Assembly: GCA_013399875.1 (NCBI GenBank)
Contig: VXAZ01018004.1
Location: 438,072-502,071, forward strand
Direction: 5' to 3'
From: Gymnorhina tibicen
Taxonomy: Eukaryota > Chordata > Aves > Passeriformes > Artamidae
Length of the DNA stretch: 64,000 nt
Below are positions 36,901 through 47,930 of the stretch, piece after piece. Numbering within the stretch: the stretch's first letter is position 1; each line of letters begins with the position of its first letter. The notes below the pieces were generated by a model. It saw only the letters and a list, made by a program, of their open reading frames with translations, was not told where the DNA came from and searched no databases. A program made the translations under genes and the position numbers.

Positions 36901-38543
36901 TCTTTTTTCCTTCATTTCCTGATGGAGGGGAGAAAAAAATTTAAGTTTTTCTTAAAATTTGATGAACGGTGTTTCTTTGGACGTTCTTCTGCGTCATGAA
37001 TACACAAATACCAAGGCTCAAACTGACAAGAATTTTGCCTAGACACTAGACACTTTATATCTACCTGATGTATAGGCTTTATGAAGAGTACCAAACTATT
37101 ATAATATTATTAAAAAGACTATAAATATTACCAACACTGGTTTCCCATGACCAGACTTCTTTGAGGTTTTTCATGCTTTCAAAGATCTAAATATGGTTTG
37201 ATGGCAGAGGCTGATTTACAGATTATTTATTTATTTATTTTTCTTGTTCCATCTCTGAGTAGGTAAGATGTGAGCAGATGTGCTCTTCTGACATCTCTTT
37301 TAGAAGCCCGTGAGTAGAGAAGTGCTGAATAAAAAAAACCCCAACCAAATCAACCCAAACCACATATCAACAACAAAAAGATATCAATTCCTGAGGTCTT
37401 TGAGTAATGGTGGTTGCACTGCAGAGTAACAAAACCACCACAGGCCATATAGGAATGGGAAATGGATTAAGGAAAACATTTAAAAGAGGAAGAGAGACGA
37501 AAAAGTGTGTATGAGAAGGGAATGAATGATCAACTCGATCAATAGACTTTAAAAACAAGTAGATCACTGCCATTACCCAGGTCAGCCTCCTGCACAGTGC
37601 ATGCCCTAGATGTGAAGGAGACAGATTTCTCCTCAGATACAGAACTCCCTAACACTGTGGTTGTAGTTGTCTTCAAGCAAACCCTGGTCTTTGAAAACCT
37701 GTATTTGTGCAGGCTCAGTGTAATGACATCCAATCTCCTATTTCAGGGTGAGAAGGCTTTTCACCCCCTGGAATGTCACAAATCCAACTAACATTTGGCC
37801 ATTCAATGTGAAGGCTGTTTCAAGGACCACTGAACATGAGCAAATACTTACAGAAGGCTAATGGTCAAAGTTTAAAACAACCACAGCACTTAGCAATTAA
37901 TTAGCATTCTTGTTAAAATAAACCTCAGTACAGATCTCTAAAGCTTGTTGGACTTAAAGGACCTCATTTTACATTAATTTGTCTCAATTAAGATTTAATC
38001 TTTTTTGCATTTTCTTTTCAAGTGTGTTATCAAAAAAAAAAGTAGTTCTAGGAGAAGTGTCTCAAATTTAAAGCAATCTTTAAAAAATATTTGAAAAGCA
38101 TATTACCTTCACTGGAAGTCAGGGTTTATGAATTATGGCCAAAATTTATTACTGGATATTTTTCTGGCTACTTTAAGGAACCTCAAATTGGGAACATCTT
38201 AACTACTAGGTAAACAGAAGCCTAATGACTACAGCATTTTTACTAAAACAAATTGGTTTCATGTAGAAAATAAAACTTGATATTAGATCAAGAGCTCTAC
38301 AAGTTCCTGAATTGCCAGTCAAACCAACTATTTTTTTTACAAACTACCACCATCACATGTGCTGACATTTTCATTATGTCAATGCTGTCAGATCTTGTGA
38401 TGCCAGTATGACATTTTAACATTGAACTGAACAAAAAATGCATGTGAGTGTTCAGACAGGTACACAAGAGTCTCTGAAGCTAAATTTCTGACCATTGTGC
38501 ATCTGCAAAAGCAAAGTCTCAAAAAACTAGCATTTAAATATGT
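36901..38543. other. Unique DNA, no gene seen
   Basis: Short chance frames only. A TTTA run lies at 37227-37242. No repeat family was recognised. Confidence 0.5.
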
Positions 38544-38644
38544 ATACACACACACATACACACACACACAAATCTCAGTCATTATAGGGTAAGTACAATA
38601 GTAAAATAAACAGTAAAAACAACAACAACAACAACAACAACAAA
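38544..38644. repeat. (CA)n and (CAA)n microsatellites
   Basis: A CA array at 38544-38571 with one TA interruption, and nine CAA units at about 38618-38644. The 108-codon minus-strand frame across them owes its poly-Cys stretch to the CAA array. Confidence 0.95.
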
Positions 38645-39540
38645 AGCCTTGAAATGTAGTGGAAATTATGTGCTTAGAGGACATGAAGTTAAAGATTCTT
38701 GATGGTGGGCACAACTAGGTTTTCAGCGTTTGGCAGCACCCTGCTGGAACACAAAGTCGCTGGTGAGCAACTGGATGGTCCTTCTGCTCTTTGAAAGAGC
38801 AGAAAAAGGAAAGGCAGCTGCATTCGAAGGCACATCAGCTCTAATACGGGGAGGGAAAATTCACATTTTTGTGACTGCAATAAGGGGCATATCTGGAATT
38901 TTCCAGGCTCCCCCAGAGCAACAGCATTGCCAGTTCTGTAGTCTCATGAGCAGTGTGGTACTGAAACACAGCTGCGCACTGTTGGTAGGGCAAGGGAGCA
39001 GCTGCCTGCACCCAGGACAAGCCTTAACAACGGATTGGATTGTCTCTTGCACCTCTCCAAGCTCCAAGTGAGGAATGTTCTGCAAAGTGAGAGCTTAAAT
39101 TTAGAGCTCAGCTCAAAGCCATAAAAAAGATATAGATATTTGTAAGCATATTAGTGAGGCGGTTACAAACCTATGGGGAAAAAAGATAAATATTTTTAGT
39201 TATACTTTAACAGTGAACAGGAAAAAAAATCCTCTATATACTCTGTGCTACATAGGGTTTCCTGGGTGATATTTCTGTGTCAGCCAGGTCTCAGCTTTCA
39301 CCTGGGGACAAGCACACTTCTCAGTTCCTGTTTACATCTTTGGGTTTCTCACCTGCTTAGCTGCACACTGCACATCAGCTCACACATTTCAATTGCACAG
39401 GAAGCCAGTTCTCTCAGAGCCTCACATTGCATCCGTCAGGTTGTGTGGTGACAGGCTGCTCCCTGCACAGCACGGCCAGGCTGGGAGACCCAGGGGCAAG
39501 CAGAACCCCAGTGCCACCTATGTGCACTCTGCGTGGCCAG
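38645..39540. other. GC-richer unique stretch, no assigned gene
   Basis: A 113-codon plus-strand frame (38730-39071) and a 94-codon frame (39393-39677, running into simple repeat) were examined. Neither has a recognisable domain, and no promoter or clear splice signals were identified. An old repeat is possible. Confidence 0.3.
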
Positions 39541-39646
39541 ATGTATATAGCTATATATATATGAGGTACATACCTATATACATATGTGTGTGTGTTTATG
39601 TATATGAATCACGTGTGTGTGTGTGTGCGCGCGCGCACGTGCGCAT
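39541..39646. repeat. TA/TG/CG-rich alternating repeat with Z-DNA-prone core
   Basis: TATA-rich units (39543-39585) lead into TG units and then a perfect alternating purine-pyrimidine run of 37 bp at 39610-39646. This includes an uninterrupted GTGTGTGCGCGCGCGCACGT core. CG content of this kind is otherwise rare in the window. Confidence 0.9.
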
Positions 39647-41869
39647 TTTCTTCTTGGGAATACACGTTTGGTCTTGATGCTGGCTGAACCTGGGGACACA
39701 GGGCTGCCACACCTCCTCTGCCATGCTACTGTCTTCAGCAGCTCCGTGTCAGTATTTCATAGCTTGCTTCCTCAAAGCTTTACCAGAGGAACCACATTCC
39801 TATTGAGTGGGGGGAACTTCCATTTTATGGCATGAGCCTTTGAAATTCACTAGCTCTCCTTTCCTGAGCAGATTTTCACAGAGTTGCCTCAACCTTTTCA
39901 ATATGGACTTTAGTAGTAAGCTCATCTGGAAGAACGAAATAAACACTGACTAGCTTTACACTTCCTTTGTAGAGAGATACATCTTCTTTTCTTGTCTCGC
40001 ATATTGTGATACAAAAAAAAAATTTCCATCAGGATGTGAAAATGAGACACAGGCAGAATAAGATCCAACATTTCAAAATGTCCCAGCAAATTAACAATAA
40101 ATAAGACTATTCATTTCTTCATTCAGTATTTAATCTACTAGATAGCAATAATCTTGCAGTAAAGCAGTTACCTGCTTTACATGTTGGGGTTCAACAAGAA
40201 CCAGATTTTCCTTTTTTTTTTAATAGAATTATTGGTTTTTTGACTTGAAGTGAACTTTGGCATGATCTTTTTATCAATCCATTTTTTCTGCAATGGGAAA
40301 AATGTTTGCTGAATTTACAACCAGCTGCAGCCACCACAAATGCTAATGCTGACACCTGATGGAAGTGAGACCACCAAAGACAATCCAACACACCGGGATT
40401 GATTGCAACTCCAAATTTAGAAGAGTGTTCTGGCTATGCATATCACTGAGCAAAATATTGCAAGAAAGATTTGTAGGGCAGGTTATGGACAATTCCAGGA
40501 TTCAAGAGAGCCTTGCAATTTGAGAGTGCTAATGATTGAGAGAAATTTAAGCATAAATTCATTAACACCTTTCCCCTCATACGGACTCTCAGGAAAACAG
40601 TAATCATAGAGTAGCTTTCAATAAAATCTGATTTCAAGATGATTTTGAACCTCTCTAAACTGAGTTTTAGTAACATGGGTTCTGTTCTGGCAGTAGTGTA
40701 GGTTTCTGTGCCATCATCAGTAAATGCTGGTGAGGGCATTCATAGGGACAGCAGATAGACTGTGTCTGCATCAGCAAACAGGGCAACATAGCAAGAACTG
40801 ATCTGGAGAGCAGAAGTTCCCATACCACGTGCAGTTTGGATGCTTTACTTCAGATCATTTCTAGTGTGCTTCTGAATACCCGAAGATTCCTTAACCCCGT
40901 GTTTTGAGATGTCTCAGTTGAAACCCCAAGCCCTCTCCTTTCTGCAAAACCATGGCAAGTAGGAGTGATAAGGAAATTTATTTCAAAAGAATTCTGCTGA
41001 CTCAAACTACTGTGCTAATGCAAACTACATTAAATGACCTGATTAGAGATTTGAACATGAAAGATTTTTTTAAAAATTGCATTATTCTCTCTCCTTCTCC
41101 CATTGGAGTAAACTGTAGGCTGACTTTCTTAATTTAGGAACTTTAACCAGATGTCTAAAACTGATGCTGTAAGTATCCTTCCTGAGCTCTCTGAAGGACC
41201 TTCATTTCAATCAGGATGAAAACACCTCCTTTTTATCCCTGTCTCTTTTTTTTGTCTCCTATTGATTTACTTGTTACCATCATAACCTGCACCTTCTGGA
41301 TAATACTTGTCACATATAAATGAGCCTAAAACAGAAGCAAGGTTTTATCTCTCTTTACACTGTAGATACATTAACATCCCGTTATCTGACTATAGACACC
41401 TGCATTAGCTGTCAGCTGGAAGTTTTTTTGTCTTCAGAAAAGCACATCATGTTAGGTTTTCTTCAAATCTGATATCAGCAAAATCCCTCTAAACTTGCTT
41501 TTCTCTGAATGCAGTATTCTTCAAATCCCACTTCAGACAATATCCAGGATGAGCTTACAGACTAAAGCTTTAGACAGCTGGCTCCTACTGTTGCTAATGC
41601 TACTGCTGAAATAAAGGTGCTGCTGTTGTCTGATAGGGCTTTCTGCAGTGCAGTTCCTTTACTTTGGGTAAATTTTGAGTTTGAGTTTTATTGTGCATGT
41701 TTGTGTGGAGGTCAAAGGAGCATAAAGCTCTCACTTCTGGTTCTCCAGTACATCATTTCTTCAGGCAGCTGAGTGGGATGAACGGCAGCAAGGGAATGTC
41801 TGTATTGTGCAATTCCAAGTTCCCTCATTGCACTGTATACATTACAAGAAAAGTAGCATTTTTCTCCAA
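39647..41869. other. Unique DNA, no gene seen
   Basis: Only short frames up to 98 codons, none recognised. Homopolymer runs occur (A9-10 near 40013, T9-10 near 40213). Confidence 0.5.
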
Positions 41870-42333
41870 AGTGAGTCCTTCCCACGGGCCGCAGTTCCTT
41901 CATGAGCTGCTTGAATATGGGTGCCTTCCATGCGGTACAGTCCTTCAGGAACAGACTGCTCCAGCAGTCCAGTGGGGTCACAGGTCCTACCAGGATCTTG
42001 CTGCAGCATGGACTCCTCATTTCATGTGACCACAGGTCCTGCCAGGATCCTGTTCTATCGTGGGCTTCCCATGGGGCTGCAGCTTCTTTTGGGCATCCAC
42101 CTGCTCCAGCATGCGGGTCTTCCGGGGCTCCATGTGGACCTTCACAGGCTTCAGGTGGACAGCCTGCCTCACCATGGTCTTCACTGTCCCTGGTGGTCTC
42201 TGCCTTGGCCACCAGTGGGTCCATCTCAGAGCCAGCTGGCTTTGACTGTTGGACATGGGGAAAGCTCCTGGCAGCCTGAAGCCACCCCACTGTCCTCCCT
42301 GCTACCGAAACCTGGCCACACAATCCCATTACA
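41870..42333 (-). mobile_element. Truncated LTR, second copy of the 24531-25487 family
   Basis: Similarity starts at GTCCTTCCCACGGGCC and continues to the family's right end, ...CCACACAATCCCATTACA. Shared units include CTGCCAGGATCCTG, GGCTTCCCATGGGGC, GGCATCCACCTGCTCC and CAGGTGGAC, in the same order as in the copy near 25 kb. The part that would hold the AATAAA and the left end is missing. A 205-codon minus-strand frame at 41712-42329 spans it and runs past its left border, so it is not a viral gene and most likely a chance frame in GC-rich repeat DNA. Confidence 0.8.
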
Positions 42334-44339
42334 AGCCAATCATTTTGAGGTGTATTCTGGGTTGCTTCTGGATGCCTATTAACAGTGTAAGGATGTATAG
42401 AGATATATACAGGAAAAACGATGTCCAGATGGTTTCAAAGTCATTTTATATGCGTCTGAAGAATAAAAACAACTGTAACTGTCTTAACCTAGGAATTAAG
42501 AAAAAGAAAATGAAGCTGACTAGTACAAGTGATAAATGTTTTGCTCCATATAGATAAATTAATCAGCAGCTGTAGCAAGACAAATATCAGATAGATGTCT
42601 CTAGGAGCTTCCTGAACTCTAACTTGTAGTTAAGTTTGGCAGATCCAATAAAAATGAGGTACAGCCAATGTGCAGCTCTCTACCCTGAGAGAGTAAGAAA
42701 AATCAGTAAGAAAAGACATAGTTGATTAATATAATTGTCTCATACCTCATTAGACAACTAACCCTTGCTGTGCATTAAAGACTTTTTCCCAAGTCTGTTC
42801 TGGCACCACATCAGAGAATTACTTTCTAAATGTAATGCAGTGTATAAACAAAGTTAGCTTCAATTTTTATTGCTTGCCCCAAGGTCTGTGTTCAGTGTTT
42901 CTCAACACAATAACAGAGAGCCATGGGACTTTACCTCTGCCTCTCTATACACCATTTCCTTCTCTGAACATACAAGTTAGGAATACATCCAGAATAAAGG
43001 AAATGCTGAGTTTAAAATTAAACATGATTTTTTTAGGTTCTGGATAAAAGAGGAAACATTTGGTCTCAACAAAACTTGGACTATGGACTTTGTCAATCTT
43101 TGGAATAAATCATACATAAACTTTGTACAGACCTGGCAAACCCATATTTTGGCTCATGATATGGAACAAGGCCATATGTTAACATGAAAGAAGGGACTAG
43201 AACTAGGATAACACAGAGCATTGCTGCCTAGTACCACCAAAATCATTTCTATCAGCTCAACCTTTCCAAGAAACTGAAGAAGTTACATTTTACTGAGAAG
43301 ATTAATTTCACTGACGTCAACTATCTTTTTGCAATATGACAGTTAGTTTGCAATAGAGGAAGTTGAGTAATCAGTGGATCTTGTCTAAAATAAGAAACCA
43401 TACATTTGAAATATATCTTGAACTAATGTTTTTTAGATTTGGAATAGTTAAGGATTTTCATAATTCGCAGTGGTTTATAGCTTTTCCTTCAAATTTGGCT
43501 GAATGCTGAACATCAAAAAATCAGTTTCATTTGTACAGATGCAAAAGTCTTCTCTTGAATTTGCATAACTGGGTTTTTCTTTCTCCATACTTTTCTTGGA
43601 AGCTTTTTTTTCAGTGAAAGAAAACACCTCTTAAAAAAGTGATAAAAAGCTCCATATCTGAGTTCTCCAATATTCTAGCTAAGTTTCCTTTTGGCAGTGC
43701 AGTAGAAGCTGATGCATCCAGGGACTTCAGCTTTGATAATCAGATAAATACATCTTTTGTTGTTTTAAATTCAAGGAGATTTTAGTGAAAATCTGACTTC
43801 TTCTTAGGAAAAAAAAAGCATATTGGACATAGATGCTTCTGTACTGCTGAACTTCTTAAAAAGTTTGGGGAGTGGTCATGCAGATTTATTATTTCTAATT
43901 TTTTATCATTTGTAAAATTTATATATCATTTTTATCATTATAGGTAGCTGTCTAAAATAGCCAATGCTAATTCCATATGGCTCAGGACTCTAGACCAAAC
44001 TGCAGCCTTTCAGTCTTGTGCAGGAGGCTGCACATTTGGTTACTGTAGGCAGTCTAACCTATCACAAAAGAATATGCGGAATACTACTCAGGAAAATTTA
44101 AAAAGTTCTTCACGGAATTAAAATTTCCTTCAGATTGGTAAATTGCATTATTAGCAATGGAAGCAACTTGGGGGCCGATTTACAGAAATCAGGCTGTGTT
44201 ATGTGGTTTTCCAATAAGTATCAGCTTCTTAACGGGTTTATTGGAGGGAAGAACAATAATTAAACCTATTCAAAGAACTTGTTATTATTTCAGGTTACAT
44301 ATATAACAGTAAATAATAAAGTCATGCCTTTATTAGATG
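42334..44339. other. Unique AT-rich DNA, no gene seen
   Basis: No frame above about 100 codons and no recognised repeat family. Confidence 0.55.
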
Positions 44340-44861
44340 CCGCTGTGTGGCCTGGTTGGTGGAGGAAACTGTTGCTTTTCCCTAAGAATTCCTGGCTCAG
44401 GAACTCCTGGCGGTGTCCGGGCACCTCGCATACAGCTTCTCCCTCACCGTGCGATGGAGGCACGCGGCCAAGCCCACACAGAGCTTGCTAGCTCTAGCGG
44501 TATCAGAAGTAAAGAGTCCAGAGATGGCTCTTGCGAGGGATCCGATGTTTATTCTGACCGGCACGCAGGCTGGCCAGGTAGCAAGAGCACGGGCCCCGCC
44601 CGCCAAGTTCTTTATCAAGGGATACAGACAGGGGAGGGACAACAGCTGAGGACCAATGTGGTGTGACCCAAGGTTAGAGTGACTGTCTGGCTGCTGACCA
44701 ACCAGGAGGACCCTCCTCACACAGGTCACAAGACCAGGTGAGGGGATCCTGGCCAGCTGACTTGTGGGGGGTGTTAGATCTCTGAATTCACCCACCACTG
44801 AGCTGCTGAGCCCCCTGGTTCCCCAGCCATCCCAGCTGGTGGCTCGGGGACTACAACATCT
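44340..44861 (-). mobile_element. GC-rich LTR with CCAAT, TATA and AATAAA, minus orientation
   Basis: On minus the element appears to start TGTTGTAGTCCCCG (ending at 44858 on plus). It has ATTGG/CCAAT-type boxes near 44655-44660 and 44695-44703, then a TATA-like TTGATAAAG (about 44612-44620), a GC box GGGCGGGGC (about 44593-44602) and AATAAA in CAGAATAAACATC (about 44547-44553). U5 ends in AAAAGCAACA at 44370. The TGTTG/CAACA termini are complementary, as expected of an LTR of about 489 bp. No exact target-site duplication was found, so the outer limits are approximate. CpG-richer than its surroundings, hence possibly younger than the other elements. No coding sequence or primer-binding site adjoins it. 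Confidence 0.72.
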
Positions 44862-45110
44862 AGACACAGTGGGCACAAATAGACATAAGAGAAATACCTT
44901 TTAAATAGTAGAAAGACCCTGTTACTGTAAGAGTGGTCAAACACAGGTTGATCTGGGAGATTGTGCAGTCTCCACTCTTGTGACTGGAGTAAACCCCATC
45001 TGGACACAGCCCTGAGCAACCTGCTCCAGCAGACCCCGCTCTGAGCAGGGAGTGGGAGTAGGGACCTCCAGAAGTGCCTTCCAGCCCCAGTCATCCCTTT
45101 AAAGTTTGGA
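44862..45110 (+). mobile_element. CR1 LINE 3' fragment abutting the LTR
   Basis: It reads CAGTGGGCACAAATAGACAT, then CTGTTACTGTAAGAGTGGTC and CTGGACACAGCCCTGAGCAA, ending GACCTCCAGAAGTGCCTTCC. This is the usual order of CR1 3' sequence. The terminal ATTCTGTG tail is degenerate or lost. Its 5' boundary coincides with the LTR border and no CR1 sequence is visible on the far side of the LTR. Confidence 0.85.
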
Positions 45111-47505
45111 ACAATGAAGTCATGATCCAGTAGAAACAATTAAAAATGAAACCAGTTTTTCTTTAATGTTCAAAATACTTCACCAAAAATAACAGAAATA
45201 GTGATTGCATACTTCAAAAGAGGGAATTATCCCTGTTTAAAAAGGGACATATTTTAAATGAAATTTAACCATATACTTCAGAAATAAATAAAAATATACA
45301 GAAAAAAGCAGAAAGTTAGTAGATAAAATAATTGAATATTAATAAATTGTATACTGTTGTGCTTTTGCAATTTTTTAGGATTATCTATAAATCCTTTTTA
45401 AACAGTTACAGCTAAAACAAAAAAAAAAAGAAAAGAAAAAAATTTTAAAAAGAAAAAAAGAAAAAAAAGGAGAAAAAATGAGATTTTAAGCCTCCCATGT
45501 AAAATTTAATTGACCCAAAGACATTCAAGACTAAGTATCACTGCACCAGGCTTGCTGTCAAGTTTGATTCTTATTTTGAATCACAGCCTTGTGGCTTAAA
45601 TATTCTAGTGGCCTAAACATTCATTTATTCCTTGAGGTGTGTAGTGGAAGGACAAGAGGTAAGAATAGTAGATTTGGCTGCTGTTGGAAAATAATATCTG
45701 ACTCAAAATAACAAGAAATAAGGTGGATCAACTAAATCATTCAGCAGGTTTTGGATGCTTTAGCACTGCAGATGAGAGCAAAAAGCCTTCTGCTTCAGAA
45801 AAAATTGGAAGCTATTGACTTACAAATTTAACTTTAAAGTACTTGAACTTACATATTCTTTCCAGCTACCAAAGGGCTTTGTCTTTTGGAGGTGGCTGGT
45901 AGACTTCTCTCTCCATGATGTTTTTATAATTTCACTAATTAAGCAGGTCAGCAGAATGGTCCTGAGGTATGATTGTTCTCATGCCCCTCAGATGGTACCT
46001 ACAGGTCAGTTTTCAAACATTCAATTCAATTTCATCTCCTTCAGGATTTTGATTCTACTTATTCAAAATTGAGGATGACAAACTGGAATTCAAAATTTCC
46101 TCTCTTTTTGTTTTTTTCCTCATCCCCTCACCCCTCACTCCAAAGCAACAGACTTCTGCTGTTTCTTTCGTATCTTCAGAAGTCTTCAGCAATTATGCTT
46201 TACATCAGATTTTTGAGACTTAGGTAAACATCTAGAAGACAACTGATGTTTGGCATCCCTGGGAGACAGCTGATCAGGCATATGAAGGTCAGCTTTCTTC
46301 TACGTGTGCCAAGCTTTATCAGATCAGATGAGACCAATGAAGCTTTGAAATTTGACTCTGTTACTCATATAGGTTTGTGCTATGCCATTTAGGCATTCCT
46401 TACAGTTCTAGCTGTCACCATCTGTCACAGCAAAAAGAGATAATATTTGACAAAATTCCTTACCGTTGCCATCTTGATAGTGCAGAAAATAGGAAGTGAC
46501 TGTTGTAGCCTTTTGCATTATATATTAATTAAAACACTCCTGTTTCATTTTTTAATTTTAAATTTAAGGTTTGTCTCTGTATATACTTAGTTATATAAAG
46601 CACAGAATTCTACTCTCTTTTGGAATAATGTAATAGGGCAAATGAATGAACATTTCCACACCCAAAGTTTTGCCATATCTTTCAGTTAAAGTGAGATCCA
46701 AAGGCAGGATTCAGTTAATTAAGGTTCTTATTGTCTTGCTTCTCGGGAGGTACATCCTTCCTTTTCTCTCCTGGATCCATGAAAGAATTTATGCATTTTG
46801 AATTTCTTGGCACCTTACTTGGCTAGAGGGGTACTTTTATGACCTCCCATTGATTTCCAAGACCTATAGTAATTGGTTAATTTTTTGTTTTTCATTATTC
46901 TAATCAATTTTAACAACAACAAAAAACTAAAATAAGAAGTAAGTATTTTGAATTTGTTATTTTCTTCTTTCTGAGGCCTTGAAGTTCTTACTGAAATATA
47001 CATTGCTTCTTTGTCTTATGCTCTTAAATATGTCCTAGGTAGATACTTCAGAGCCTAAATATTCAAATTTTAAAATATATATGCATGATAAGTAAAGAAA
47101 TCTAACAAGTTTTCTTCTAGTTTTCCTAGTCTCTAGCCTGAATAATCAATATTTTTTGTCCTATATAAGATCTCTCACAAGTACAAATGTGCTTGTCACG
47201 AGAAAATGTGTTAGAACACTTTGGAAAGTGAGACATTTAAGTAAAATGTACTAAAAAATTGCCCTCATAATGCTATTCTAGCCTCTATTCATGGAGATGG
47301 TATGAAAATTACAGTCATACACATTTTTGTTTGAACACCATTAAAACCACAAAAACTAGTCACCTAAATTCTTGTTTCTCATGACTGCTTCATGCAATTT
47401 TCTCTCCTATAGAGGAAAAGCAACCATGAAAGACAGAGAGAGAACTGTTTGACAGGTCTCTTCACAGCCCCTGTTTTGTTGGTTTGGAAACAGAAGGTAG
47501 CTGTT
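45111..47505. other. Unique AT-rich DNA with an A-rich purine tract
   Basis: No gene seen. A 62-bp A/G tract lies at about 45418-45480. Short frames up to 85 codons are not recognised. Confidence 0.55.
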
Positions 47506-47930
47506 GTAAAAATAAAGTTCAATAAAGCCCCTTATGGCTTCCAGCTCTTATCAGTATGATCAGAGTTTCTGTGGGCGCGAAGGGGCTCCCCGGGTTCCCT
47601 GTCAGGTGCCAGCTGTGCTCTGTGTGAGAGCTGAACCCACGGGAGCGCACACCTGTGTGCAGCTGACAGGCCCGGGTTTAAATCACATGCATTATGTGCC
47701 TCCTGCAGGGAGCAATATTTCCTGAAAATAATCTGATCAGACGGAGCAAGTAACTACTGTATGAATCAAATCTCCTTATATTATCACACACTCGAGAAAG
47801 ATCGAAGAGGCTGACTGCAGCTTTCAGCATGTGGAGCTGAGTCGTTTGATCACAGGATATAGTCAAGAAAAGCAGCAGCTTTGCCCAGCTTAATTCTAGC
47901 CTTGAGATATTATCAGGCACTGTTTGGTGT
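47506..47930. other. Small CpG cluster downstream of twin AATAAA signals
   Basis: AATAAA occurs twice (about 47512 and 47522). A GC-richer stretch follows at 47570-47680 with six CpGs (GGGCGCGAAG, CCCCGGG, CCCACGGG, GGAGCGC, GCCCGGG). A 63-codon plus frame (47534-47725) is not recognised. Options are an LTR R-U5 remnant, a regulatory element or a transcript end. I cannot choose between them from sequence alone. Confidence 0.2.

Noticed and set aside
38388..38714. 108-codon frame with poly-Cys
   Set aside because: The Cys run comes from a CAA microsatellite read on the opposite strand.
38730..39071. 113-codon plus-strand frame considered as an exon
   Set aside because: No domain, promoter or splice signals supported it, and the opposite strand is open over parts of the same interval.
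41712..42329. 205-codon open frame on minus, the longest in the window
   Set aside because: It crosses the left border of a truncated LTR into unrelated sequence and lies in GC-rich repeat DNA. Frames in the sister copy near 25 kb do not stay collinear.
44397..44876. 159-codon minus-strand frame
   Set aside because: It lies entirely within an LTR, in promoter, R and U5 sequence.
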